Shown here piece by piece: positions 17,814-26,317 of a stretch of 64,000 nt of DNA (within the stretch, counting starts at the first letter, position 1; each line of letters opens with the position of its first letter). The stretch is from assembly GCF_000426305.1 (NCBI RefSeq), contig NZ_KE384519.1, forward strand, positions 38,446 through 102,445, in the 5' to 3' direction. The position numbers and the translations under genes were made by a program. Source of the stretch: Anaerovorax odorimutans DSM 5092. Its GTDB lineage: Bacteria > Bacillota > Clostridia > Peptostreptococcales > Anaerovoracaceae. The notes under the pieces were generated by a model. It did not search any database. It was not told the DNA's origin and saw only the letters and a list, made by a program, of their open reading frames with translations.

Positions 17814-20672
17814 ATGAATTTAAAGAAATTTACATTGAACATTAACGGTGCAGACCGTATGTTCATATGCGACCCGGAAAAGGATACTTTGGCTGGTGTT
17901 CTTCGTAGGTTAGGTCTGACTGGTACAAAAGTTGGATGTGGAACTGGCGTATGTGGAGCCTGTTCTGTTATTTTAGACGGAAAAGTTATCCGTTCTTGTA
18001 CAAAAAAAATGAAGACTGTAAAAGAGTACAGCTCAGTTACTACTATTGAAGGTATCGGAACTGTATCAAACCCACATCCATTACAATATGCATGGGTTCA
18101 CTTAGGAGCTGTACAGTGCGGTTTCTGTGTACCTGGATTTATTGTGTCTGCATATGGATTATTACAGCAAAATCCAAATCCTACTAGAGAAGATGTTCGT
18201 GACTGGTTCCAAAAGCACAGAAATGTTTGTAGATGTACAGGCTATAAGCAGATTGTTGATGCTGTTATGGAAGCAGCAGCTATCATGCGTGGAGATAAAA
18301 CTTTTGAAGATATAACATATGATTATAAGCAGGATGTTGGTGACTTCTATGGTAAACCATTAGTTCGTCCTAATGCTATGCCTAAAGCTTGTGGTGTATG
18401 CGATTATGGTGATGACATTGAATTAAAGATGCCTGCAGAAACTCTAAAAGTAGTTCCTGTAATGCCTAGAATCACTAACCATGCTAAGATTTTAAATATA
18501 GATTACAGTGAAGCTGAAAAGATGCCTGGTGTAGTAAAAGTTATTACTGCTAAGGATATTGAAGGTGCAAATCACCTAATGATGTTCCAATTCACACCAA
18601 GAACTACAGCTTTTGATCAGGTTCACAAATTATTATATGATGATAAGATTGTAAGTTACGGTAATGCTGTTGCACTTGTTGCTGCTGATACAAAAGAACA
18701 TGCAAAAGCTGCAGCACTTAAGGTTAAGGTTGAAATCGAACAGTTACCTGAATATATGAGTTATCTTGAAGCTGTTACACCTGATGCTCAGAGAATTTAC
18801 CCTAATATGGATAATATATACAGTTATCAGCCTCTTCTTAAGGGAGATTCTGAAAAGGTCCCTGAAATGATTGATGATGCGGAATATGTGGTAGAAGGAA
18901 GCTTCTATTCTTCAAGAGAGCCACATATGTCCATCGAAGGAGATACTATTCAGGCTTATTATGATGAAGACGGAAAACTTTGTGTACACTGTAAAACAAT
19001 GACACTTTACTTTGACCGTGATGATATTGCAGAAGCAACAGGACTTCCTGTAGAAGACATTCGTGTAATAGAAAATCCAACTGGTGGTTCTTTCGGATGG
19101 GCAATGAGTGCTTCTTCATACTCTCTTGCAGCTATTGCTTGTAAGGTACTTCAAAAGCCAGTTGCACTTTCAATGGATTATTCTCAGTTCATGGCATACA
19201 GTGGTAAGCGTTCTCCTGCTTATTTAAATGGACGTTTAGCATGTGATAAAGATGGTATGATTATTGCTGGAGAATTTGATTCAGGTCTTGATCACGGTTT
19301 TGACCCAGCACTAGGTGATGATAAATTAAGTAAAATTGTTCGTTTCATGTTCTTCCCATACTATGTACCAAATGCAGCTGGTCTAGCAAGAGCAGCAGTT
19401 ACAAACCATGCTTTCGGTACAGCATATAGAGGTTACGGAGCTCCTCAGGCTTATACTTGCGGTGAAGCTTTAATCGATATGATGGCAGAAAAGATTGGAA
19501 TGGATCCATTTGAATTTAGATACAAGAATATTGCAAGAAAAGGTCAGACTAACTTAAACAGCGCTGAATTCCTTCAATATCCAATGGAAGAAATGATGGA
19601 TAAGATGAAACCTTTATATGAAAAAGCTGTTGCTGAAGCTAAGGCAAAAGATACACCAGAAGTTCGCAGAGGTGTAGGACTAGCTTGGGGTGGATATAAT
19701 GTAGGTCTTGGTTCAGATGACTTTGCTGGTGTTGCCCTTGAACTTGTAGGCGATAGAAAGTTCATTAAATATGATACTTGGCAGGATCAAGGTCAAGGTG
19801 GTGACCAAGGTTCATTAATCTGTACGCTTGAAGCATTAAAACCTTATTTCCCTGATGTTCTTCCTGAAGATGTTAAATTAATACAGGATGACAGTAAATA
19901 CTGTCCAAACACAGGTGAATCTGCAGGTTCAAGATCTCACTTTGCAAACGGAAAAGCTAGTATTCTTGCTGCTAAAAATCTTGCAGATGCTATGCGTAAG
20001 GAAGATGGTACTTACCGCACATATGATGAAATGATTGCGGAAGGTATTCCAACAAGATATGAAGGAAACTGGGAAGCTAAGAATGAATGGGAAGAATTCC
20101 AATTCTTAGATCCTAATACTGGAGTAGGAAGTCCAACTTATGCATATACTTATGCTTTATTTATGTCAGAAGTAGAAGTAGAAGTTGCTACAGGTAAAAC
20201 AACAGTAATCGGAATGACATGTGTTGACTGGGTAGGAAAGATTGGTAACATTCAGGCAGTAGATGGTCAAGCTTATGGTGGTATTTCACATGCTATAGGT
20301 TTCGCATTAAGTGAAAATTACGAAGACGTTAAAAAGCATACTAATATGTATACTGCAGGGGTTCCTTATATTAAGGATGTTCCTGATGACATGACATTGA
20401 TTCACCTTGACGGATATGATGAACGTGGACCTTTCGGTTCATCCGGAGCTTCTGAAGCATTCCAATCATCTGACCACGTTGCAGTAATCAATGCTATTAA
20501 TAATGCTTGCGGAGTAAGAATTTATGAAATTCCAGCTACTCCTGCAAAAGTTAAGGCTGGTATCGATCTTCTAGCTGCCGGCGGTAAAATTGAGCCTCCT
20601 AAAAAGTATTTCTTAGGTTCAGATTTATATGATGAATTGGATAAGATTAAAGCAAATCCAGTTAGTTATTAG
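17814..20672 (+). CDS. Molybdenum hydroxylase, aldehyde oxidoreductase (MOP) type, copy 1
   Basis: 952 residues from the ATG at 17814 (RBS GGAGG). Fused layout as in Desulfovibrio gigas Mop: plant-type [2Fe-2S] domain (C42, C47, C50, C62), second [2Fe-2S] domain (VQCGFC and CRCTGYK, about 100-145), then the Moco-binding domains. Moco contacts GGSFGW, GYGAPQ and QGQGGD are present, and the proposed catalytic glutamate is in SSGASEAFQ (about residue 881). No FAD domain, so electrons must leave via a partner, probably the flavin/Fe-S protein encoded next. Cytoplasmic. Substrate not predictable beyond aldehyde or N-heterocycle. Controlled by riboswitch copy C. Confidence 0.9.
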   Translation: MNLKKFTLNINGADRMFICDPEKDTLAGVLRRLGLTGTKVGCGTGVCGACSVILDGKVIRSCTKKMKTVKEYSSVTTIEGIGTVSNPHPLQYAWVHLGAVQCGFCVPGFIVSAYGLLQQNPNPTREDVRDWFQKHRNVCRCTGYKQIVDAVMEAAAIMRGDKTFEDITYDYKQDVGDFYGKPLVRPNAMPKACGVCDYGDDIELKMPAETLKVVPVMPRITNHAKILNIDYSEAEKMPGVVKVITAKDIEGANHLMMFQFTPRTTAFDQVHKLLYDDKIVSYGNAVALVAADTKEHAKAAALKVKVEIEQLPEYMSYLEAVTPDAQRIYPNMDNIYSYQPLLKGDSEKVPEMIDDAEYVVEGSFYSSREPHMSIEGDTIQAYYDEDGKLCVHCKTMTLYFDRDDIAEATGLPVEDIRVIENPTGGSFGWAMSASSYSLAAIACKVLQKPVALSMDYSQFMAYSGKRSPAYLNGRLACDKDGMIIAGEFDSGLDHGFDPALGDDKLSKIVRFMFFPYYVPNAAGLARAAVTNHAFGTAYRGYGAPQAYTCGEALIDMMAEKIGMDPFEFRYKNIARKGQTNLNSAEFLQYPMEEMMDKMKPLYEKAVAEAKAKDTPEVRRGVGLAWGGYNVGLGSDDFAGVALELVGDRKFIKYDTWQDQGQGGDQGSLICTLEALKPYFPDVLPEDVKLIQDDSKYCPNTGESAGSRSHFANGKASILAAKNLADAMRKEDGTYRTYDEMIAEGIPTRYEGNWEAKNEWEEFQFLDPNTGVGSPTYAYTYALFMSEVEVEVATGKTTVIGMTCVDWVGKIGNIQAVDGQAYGGISHAIGFALSENYEDVKKHTNMYTAGVPYIKDVPDDMTLIHLDGYDERGPFGSSGASEAFQSSDHVAVINAINNACGVRIYEIPATPAKVKAGIDLLAAGGKIEPPKKYFLGSDLYDELDKIKANPVSY

Positions 20673-20684
20673 TAGATAAATATT

Positions 20685-20713
20685 CCGGCATATAATTATT
20701 ATTTATATGCCGG
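20685..20713 (+). terminator. Hairpin after oxidoreductase copy 1
   Basis: Perfect 11-bp arms CCGGCATATAA / TTATATGCCGG. No T tract follows on this strand, so termination strength is uncertain. Confidence 0.55.
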
Positions 20714-20740
20714 ATTACGGCATTAAACTTTATAATTTCT

Positions 20741-20830
20741 ATGTAGACCACTATAGGCAGGTTCAACTACAAACGATTGAGTATTTCAATTATGAAGTGT
20801 AAAAAGGACGATGCTTATAGTGGTTTACAT
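20741..20830. other. Unassigned long hairpin, possible structured RNA
   Basis: Arms 20741-20759 and 20812-20830 pair over 19 bp with two G-U pairs (ATGTAGACCACTATAGGCA with TGCTTATAGTGGTTTACAT). The 52-base interior can form a small stem (ATTGA/TCAAT near 20777-20792). It has no T tract and no relation to the other repeats here. It could be a small RNA, a leader of the next gene or a remnant of a miniature element. Confidence 0.45.
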
Positions 20831-20928
20831 GTTTTAAAAGAAAAGATAAATTTTGATAATTTAGTAAATAATTAAAAAATTTAATAAAACGATAAAATAA
20901 GGATAAGAATATTTGTGACAATATAATT

Positions 20929-20956
20929 TTGAATATTCAATATCTTTTGATATAAT
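20929..20956 (+). promoter_or_regulatory. Sigma-A promoter of the oxidoreductase-partner operon
   Basis: TTGAAT (20929-20934), a 16-bp spacer and TATAAT (20951-20956), 46 bp before the start at 21002. The following genes can therefore be transcribed independently of riboswitch copy C. Confidence 0.6.
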
Positions 20957-21001
20957 ATATTAGACTAGTATAGTTTTATAAATTAAGGATAGGAGTTCCG
21001 T

Positions 21002-23290
21002 ATGGAAAAATATATAAAACAATTTGAAAATTGCCTGCAAGGAGAAAAGCCTTTCTGTACAAATATATGCCCTTTCCATGTGGATATTTTGGATTTTCAA
21101 GCAAAAATGAGCAGAAATAACTATAACTCTGCATATAAGACTTTTAGAAATGCGGTAGCTTTTCCAGATATTGTATCAGCCCTGTGTCCAGAATATTGCG
21201 CAGCTGCATGTCCAAGAGGAAAGATGGATAAGTCTGTGCAGATAAATCTTTTGGAAAAAACTTGTGTAGCTAAAGCAACAAAAAAAGACCCTACGGATTA
21301 TAACCTGCCAATAAAAAATAAAAAAGTGGCAATTATAGGCGCTGGAATAAGTGGCCTTGCTTGTGCTCTACGTTTATCTTCAAAAAAATATGAGGTAACT
21401 ATTTTTGAAAAAACAGATAGAATAGGTGGACAGCTATGGGATTTATTACCTTCAGAAGTGTTTTTAGAAGATATTCGCAGGCAATTTCAATTTGAAAATT
21501 ATACTCTGAATTTAAATGCAGAGATTAAAAGTATAGAAGAAATAAGTAATCAAGGTTTTGATGCTGTTTATGTGGCTACTGGTAAAAATGGCCACGATTT
21601 TGGAGCTCTAAATCAAGAAAAAGGACATTGCGTTATTAAAAACAATATAGCTATTTTTGCAGGAGGCAGTTTAGCAGGAAAAGATCCTATGTATGCTCTG
21701 GCTGATGGACTTAACATGTCATGGTCCCTTGAGGTTTATTTTAAAACAGGGAAGTTAGAATATCCTGAAAAATGGGAACCTTGTAAAATTGTAGAAGATC
21801 CGGACAAATTAAAGAAAACAGAACCTGTAATACCTACAGACAATGGTATTTTTACAGATGAAGAAGTAGTAAAAGAGGCTAATCGATGTATTAGATGTCA
21901 ATGTGATTTCTGCAAAAAATATTTTGACTTATCTGCATTTACAAATAAATGGCCATTAAAGATGAGAGATGAGATATTCGCTACTGTTACAGCATCTGAA
22001 TCCATGCTTCATAAAAGTCCTGCGAAAAAGCTTATAAATTCATGTACACAGAGTACTCTTTTCGATGATGTATGTCCCGGAGGAATTAAACTTTCAGAAA
22101 TGATACAGGAAGCACGATATATGCTTCATAAACAGGGAAAAATGCCGGGAGCGTATCATCAATTTTGGTTAAATGATATGAATTTTTCTAACAGTAAATT
22201 TGCGGCCTTAAGGAAAAATGCACCAGGTCAGGAAGAAAGTGAATATGCCTTTTTCCCTGGGTGTAATTTAGGTGCTGCTGATCCTCGTTATGTAAGCGAG
22301 CCTTATAAATGGCTTCTGTCCAAGAATCCTAAAACAGGTATTTTACTTCGCTGTTGCAGTATTCCAGTTCAATGGGCTGGAGATAAGGAACTCCATAAAA
22401 ATGAATTAGATAACCTCGTTAAAGAATGGGAAATTTTGGGTAAACCAACTCTAATTATGGCATGTCCTTATTGCCAGAAACATTTAACAGAATTTCTGCC
22501 GGAAATAAAAACTATTTCATTATATGAAATTTTAGACAAATGGGGATCTGATTGGGATTCAGTTAAATTAGATCAAGTTTATTCAGTATTTGATCCTTGT
22601 TCTGCCAGAGATGTAAAACCAGTTCAAACGGCCGTAAGAAATCTGGCAGAGAATGTTGGTGTATCATTAGAAGAATTTCCAAAAGGTGATAAACACGGTT
22701 GCTGCGGTTTTGGAGGTCATGGATCAATAGCTAATCCGGAATTTGCAGAATATGTAGCCAAACAGAGAAGTGAGTTAAACGAAAACCCATATATTGCTTA
22801 TTGTATCAATTGCAGAGATGTATTTTTAGGAGAAGAAAAGCCTGTTCTGCATATTTTAGATTTACTCTTTGATATAAATATGGAGAATAATAGCGGCCTT
22901 CCTACTGTAACAGAGCGTAGAGTGAACAGAGTAGATTTAAAAGAAACACTGTTAAAAGAAATTTGGGGTGAAAAAATGACAGATAAGCCGGAAGAATGTA
23001 AATTTGATCTTATTATAGGACCTGAAATAAAAGAAAAAATGAACGAACTAAAGATCCTTGAAGAAGACATATGTGAAGTACTTGAATTTGCTGAAAAATC
23101 AAAACGCCGAACTTATAAACCTGAAAAAGGTACGTATACCTGTTATAGAGAAATAGGCTACATTACTTATTGGCTGGAATATCGTATAAAGGGTGAAGCC
23201 TATGAAATTGTGAATGTTTATACTCACAGAATGAAAATTGAATTGGAGGGTATTTGGAATGGAAGAAAAACAGACGCTGATCTGCGATAA
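21002..23290 (+). CDS. FAD/Fe-S oxidoreductase with CCG domains, copy 1 (lost dicluster cysteines)
   Basis: 762 residues. Order: GltD-like N-terminal Cys region (FCTNICPF, LCPEYCAAACP), NAD(P)/FAD Rossmann fold (KVAIIGAGISGLACALRL, about 108), a ferredoxin-like region, two CCG domains as in HdrB/GlpC (FFPGCNLG, LRCCS; FDPCSARD, CCGFGG, YCINCRD) and an extra C-terminal domain. Families of this build are annotated as pyridine nucleotide-disulfide oxidoreductase/dicluster-binding proteins beside MOP-type enzymes. Unlike the paralogue at 33134, the 4Fe-4S motif is broken: CTQSTLFDDVCP where the other has CNQCGLCKEVCP, and CDFCKKYF replaces CDSCRIYC. Likely electron acceptor of the upstream enzyme. 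Confidence 0.82.
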   Translation: MEKYIKQFENCLQGEKPFCTNICPFHVDILDFQAKMSRNNYNSAYKTFRNAVAFPDIVSALCPEYCAAACPRGKMDKSVQINLLEKTCVAKATKKDPTDYNLPIKNKKVAIIGAGISGLACALRLSSKKYEVTIFEKTDRIGGQLWDLLPSEVFLEDIRRQFQFENYTLNLNAEIKSIEEISNQGFDAVYVATGKNGHDFGALNQEKGHCVIKNNIAIFAGGSLAGKDPMYALADGLNMSWSLEVYFKTGKLEYPEKWEPCKIVEDPDKLKKTEPVIPTDNGIFTDEEVVKEANRCIRCQCDFCKKYFDLSAFTNKWPLKMRDEIFATVTASESMLHKSPAKKLINSCTQSTLFDDVCPGGIKLSEMIQEARYMLHKQGKMPGAYHQFWLNDMNFSNSKFAALRKNAPGQEESEYAFFPGCNLGAADPRYVSEPYKWLLSKNPKTGILLRCCSIPVQWAGDKELHKNELDNLVKEWEILGKPTLIMACPYCQKHLTEFLPEIKTISLYEILDKWGSDWDSVKLDQVYSVFDPCSARDVKPVQTAVRNLAENVGVSLEEFPKGDKHGCCGFGGHGSIANPEFAEYVAKQRSELNENPYIAYCINCRDVFLGEEKPVLHILDLLFDINMENNSGLPTVTERRVNRVDLKETLLKEIWGEKMTDKPEECKFDLIIGPEIKEKMNELKILEEDICEVLEFAEKSKRRTYKPEKGTYTCYREIGYITYWLEYRIKGEAYEIVNVYTHRMKIELEGIWNGRKTDADLR

Positions 23291-23453
23291 ATGTAATGTT
23301 GGTATGGAAGATAAAGAAGTTCAGTTCAAATACTTAAATCGTTCTTTTCGGCATAAGGTAAAGCGATGTCCTAAATGCGGACAAGTATATATACCAGAAG
23401 ATCTTGCTGAAGGTAGAATGAAAGAAGTTGAAGGCATATTAGAAGAAAAATAG
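23259..23453 (+). CDS. Small four-cysteine redox/zinc protein (DVU_1557-like)
   Basis: 64 residues from the ATG at 23259, with GGAGGG 8 nt upstream. Two CxxC pairs (CDKC and CPKCGQVY) indicate a rubredoxin-like or zinc-ribbon knuckle. It overlaps the end of the preceding gene by 32 bp in another frame, so the two are tightly coupled. Position and size match the small redox protein of the D. vulgaris DVU_1551-1558 accessory set. Role presumably in electron transfer or maturation of the hydroxylase; unproven. Confidence 0.78.
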   Translation: MEEKQTLICDKCNVGMEDKEVQFKYLNRSFRHKVKRCPKCGQVYIPEDLAEGRMKEVEGILEEK

Positions 23454-23525
23454 ATATTTTATTGACCTATAACTATAAAATGCAAAATATAAAATCCAAT
23501 AATTTTAAACTTGAGGAGAAAATGA

Positions 23526-24350
23526 ATGAGTATTTATAAACCGGGAGAATTTAGAATAACGGATCAAGCTATGGAAGTATGGAATCTTCCAAAGGGAGCA
23601 AAGGTATTAGATATAGGCTGCGGAGAAGGAGAAACCGTTGAATATCTTGAGAAAAAATATGAATTTAAGGCTAGTGGAATCGATCTTTCGATGAAAATGA
23701 TAAAAGAAGGACGTGACAGAAATCCAAATTTAGATATACAATACGGAGATGGAGAATTTTTAGATGCTTTTTCTTCTTATTCATTCGACGGAGTTATGAT
23801 GGAATGTGCTCTGTCCCTTATTAATCTGCCGGATGAGGCATTGCATGAAGCATTTTGTGTACTTAAAAAGGGTGGAAGACTTTTTCTCAGTGATTTATAT
23901 ATAAAAAATCCCGACAAAAAATTTGTAAAGGCTTTACAGCTTGAAGCAGACAAACAAGATAAGAAACCTAATATTGAAGATGTTTTTGGTTCTGAAAATA
24001 AAGGGGAAGAATGTCAAGACTGCGGAGAACATGAAGAAGAATGTGCAGAACATGATGATCACGATCATGATTTGCTTTCAGCTGATTTCGGAGATGCTCA
24101 TAATAATAAAGTATTTAATTTTAGAAGCAGTGGAAGATTTCTTAAAGAGCCTTTTATAGCACAACTTAAAGAAATAGGATATACCAATATTGAATGGAAA
24201 GATTGTTCTATAGAACTTGACAACTATGTTGCAGAAAAAATTTTAAACGAAGGTAGTTTAGAAAGTTGTTTTTGTAAAGAAGGACTTAATCCAAAAGATA
24301 AATATAAAACCGGATATTTTATGCTAACAGCGGAAAAACCAATAAAATAA
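23526..24350 (+). CDS. Class I SAM-dependent methyltransferase (DVU_1556-like)
   Basis: 274 residues. The SAM-binding motif I is clear: VLDIGCGEGETVEYL (about 27-41), followed by ASGIDLSMKMI and a motif II region MMECALSLINLPDEA. An acidic, Cys/His-rich insertion (about 160-190: GEECQDCGEHEEECAEHDDH) breaks the Rossmann domain and could bind a metal. The combination of this methyltransferase with the C-GCAxxG-C-C protein and redox protein is the D. vulgaris-type accessory module. Substrate unknown; an Mo-cofactor or Fe-S assembly role is a guess from context. RBS GAGGAG. Confidence 0.8.
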   Translation: MSIYKPGEFRITDQAMEVWNLPKGAKVLDIGCGEGETVEYLEKKYEFKASGIDLSMKMIKEGRDRNPNLDIQYGDGEFLDAFSSYSFDGVMMECALSLINLPDEALHEAFCVLKKGGRLFLSDLYIKNPDKKFVKALQLEADKQDKKPNIEDVFGSENKGEECQDCGEHEEECAEHDDHDHDLLSADFGDAHNNKVFNFRSSGRFLKEPFIAQLKEIGYTNIEWKDCSIELDNYVAEKILNEGSLESCFCKEGLNPKDKYKTGYFMLTAEKPIK

Positions 24351-24409
24351 TTAAAAGGTTATTTGATTGAGATGAATTGTTTGTCTCGTCAGCAGAAGGG
24401 AGCAAAGAA

Positions 24410-24781
24410 ATGAAAGAAGATATTTTTGATCTAAAGCTGAAGGGTTACTGTTGCAGTCAAATTATTATGGAGCTGGGACTAAGAAAGTTAGATAAAGAAA
24501 ATGCTGATTTAGTTGCAGCTATGGCAGGACTTTGTAATGGCATTTGGAATGGAAAAACTTGCGGTGTACTTTCTGCAGCTGTATGTTTGCTATATTTAGC
24601 AGATCCTTATAATGCAAGTCAAAACTATGTACAAGATATAAATGAGTGGTTTGAAGATACTTTTGAAGCTACAGATTGCCAAGTCCTATTAGAAGGAAAT
24701 GAATTAAATAAAACTCAAAAGTGTCCTATGATGATAGAAGCAACTTTTACAAAGGTTTGTGAGATTTTAGAATGGGATTAA
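24410..24781 (+). CDS. C-GCAxxG-C-C family protein (DVU_1555-like)
   Basis: 123 residues from the ATG at 24410 (RBS AAGGGAG); an upstream in-frame start at 24377 lacks a comparable RBS. Conserved cysteine pattern: GYCCSQI near the N terminus, AGLCNGIWNGKTCGVLSAAVCLL in the centre (family form G-x-CGAxxG; written here in parts: AGLCNG, KTCGVLSAA) and later DCQVL and KCPMM. This family is thought to bind a redox cofactor or Fe-S cluster. Fourth gene of the operon starting at 21002. Confidence 0.8.
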   Translation: MKEDIFDLKLKGYCCSQIIMELGLRKLDKENADLVAAMAGLCNGIWNGKTCGVLSAAVCLLYLADPYNASQNYVQDINEWFEDTFEATDCQVLLEGNELNKTQKCPMMIEATFTKVCEILEWD

Positions 24782-24878
24782 AGTATAAATATTTATTCTA
24801 AAGCTAATATTGAATATACGGGATATGATGCTATATTAAATAACAGTTAAAAAAATTATATCTAAGGAGAACAACTAT

Positions 24879-25901
24879 ATGAGAGAAGTAAATGTCAATG
24901 ACGCAGTAGGTATGGTATTAGCCCATGACTTGACACAGATTATCCCCGGGAAATATAAAGGAAGCAGATTTAAAAAAGGTCATGTTATTGCAAAAGAAGA
25001 TATAGAAGTATTGCTCAGTATGGGTAAACAGCACATTTATGCAGTTGATAAAAATGAAACAGACATACATGAGGATGAGGCTGCAATGAGAATTGCTTCG
25101 GCAGCAGCAGGTAAAGGAATAAAGCTTGTTGCACCTGGAGAAGGAAAAATAGAATTAATTGCTGAATATGATGGTTTATTAAAAATAAATACAGCTATGC
25201 TTAATCAGCTTATTGATCAAGATGAAATTATGTTTGCTACAATACACGAAAATCAAATTATAAAAGCAGGCAAGAAAGTAGCAGGTACAAGAGTAATTCC
25301 TCTATATGTAAATGAAAATATTGTATTGGGTGCGGAACATGTTTTAGAAAGCGGCCCTATGATAGAGGTTTTACCTTTAAAATCATTAAAAATAGGAGTT
25401 GTTACAACGGGAAGTGAAGTTTACTCCGGAAGAATAAAAGATGAATTTGGTCCTGTTTTACAGAGAAAATTCAGTGAATTAGGAAGTGTAGTCGTAAAGC
25501 AGCTTTTTGCTGACGATGATGAAAATATGATTGCAGACTGTATTAAACAGCTTATTGATGAAGGTGTGGATATGGTTGGAGTAACAGGAGGCATGTCTGT
25601 AGATCCTGATGATAAAACTCCTACAGGTATTAGAGTTGCAGGAGGACATATAATAACTTATGGCGCCCCTGTACTTCCGGGAGCCATGTTTATGCTTGCA
25701 TATATAGGTAAAATACCGGTTGTTGGACTTCCGGGATGTGTTATGTACAGTGGTATAAGCATATTTGATTTGATTGTACCAAGAATATTGGCAGGGGAAG
25801 TACCTACAAGAACAGATATTAAAAAATTAGCACATGGAGGATTGTGCCAAAGCTGTGAAGTTTGTACTTATCCAAATTGTGAGTTTGGTAAGACGTATTA
25901 A
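24879..25901 (+). CDS. MoeA/MogA-like molybdopterin-binding protein with Cys-rich tail
   Basis: 340 residues, shorter than MoeA. The N-terminal part (about 1-160) is unlike MoeA domains I/II; the MoCF molybdopterin-binding fold follows (VVTTGSEVYSGRI, about 183; GVTGGMSVDPDDKTP, about 241; LPGCVMYSG). The C terminus has four clustered cysteines (GLCQSCEVCTYPNCEFGK), fit to bind an Fe-S cluster or zinc. Such proteins recur near MOP-type hydroxylases and may deliver or modify the cofactor. RBS AAGGAG. It ends the operon that begins at 21002; a strong bidirectional terminator follows. Confidence 0.82.
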   Translation: MREVNVNDAVGMVLAHDLTQIIPGKYKGSRFKKGHVIAKEDIEVLLSMGKQHIYAVDKNETDIHEDEAAMRIASAAAGKGIKLVAPGEGKIELIAEYDGLLKINTAMLNQLIDQDEIMFATIHENQIIKAGKKVAGTRVIPLYVNENIVLGAEHVLESGPMIEVLPLKSLKIGVVTTGSEVYSGRIKDEFGPVLQRKFSELGSVVVKQLFADDDENMIADCIKQLIDEGVDMVGVTGGMSVDPDDKTPTGIRVAGGHIITYGAPVLPGAMFMLAYIGKIPVVGLPGCVMYSGISIFDLIVPRILAGEVPTRTDIKKLAHGGLCQSCEVCTYPNCEFGKTY

Positions 25902-25920
25902 AAATAGAATATAAAAAATA

Positions 25921-25966
25921 AAAAGAATAGAAGTCGAAATTTTGATTTTCGCTTCTATTCTTTTTT
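25921..25966. terminator. Bidirectional terminator
   Basis: AAAAGAATAGAAG (25921-25933) pairs with CTTCTATTC plus T6 (25952-25966). It can end the operon above and, on the minus strand, the RNA-like element that begins at 26109. Confidence 0.85.
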
Positions 25967-25974
25967 ATATATTG

Positions 25975-26109
25975 AACTCCTTTTTTCAACTGTATAAGTT
26001 GGAAGGGTTGGAGGTGTTGTCACTTAAAAAATTATAACATGACACAAGCTTCCAAGAATGATTCAATGATCTCCATCTCTCAGCAAAGCTGTCTCAATTA
26101 TAGAAATCA
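25975..26109 (-). ncRNA. Structured RNA candidate, copy 1
   Basis: Read on the minus strand from 26109. A basal stem TGATTTC/GAGATCA (26109-26103 with 26073-26067) encloses a CAGC-TTT-GCTG hairpin; further pairings are TTGGAAG with CTTCCAA and GTGTCA with a downstream TGACAACAC segment. A second copy at 63921 aligns without gaps over about 78 bases and its basal stem differs by compensatory changes. The bidirectional terminator at 25921-25966 could form its 3' end, giving an RNA of about 190 nt. No known class was recognised. Confidence 0.6.
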
Positions 26110-26317
26110 TTATTTAATATTTTGTATCTTATAGATTAAATTTATTATAATAGAAAATAATGATAATAAGATGTTAAATACTTGTCATTATTGTGAAGGA
26201 TGAACGAAAATAGAAAGTTTGTATGTTGTATATAAATAGTCAATATTTCATAGTCCTAGACCTTTCAAAGGATTAAATGTATAATAAAATAAAAAATAAT
26301 AAATAAGGAGTCTTTGT
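26110..26317. other. Intergenic stretch before the MoeA-PBP fusion gene
   Basis: AT-rich. It must contain the promoter of the gene at 26318 and, on the other strand, that of the RNA candidate. No convincing hexamer pair or repeat was identified. Confidence 0.4.

Noticed and set aside
20776..20801. Part of the hairpin interior (ATTATGAAGTG) resembles the 3' strand of a purine riboswitch
   Set aside because: Only 11 bases match; the three-way junction core and both loop-loop sequences are absent.
24377..24409. Earlier start for the C-GCAxxG-C-C protein
   Set aside because: The extra 11 residues are not family-like, and the RBS AAGGGAG is spaced for the ATG at 24410.
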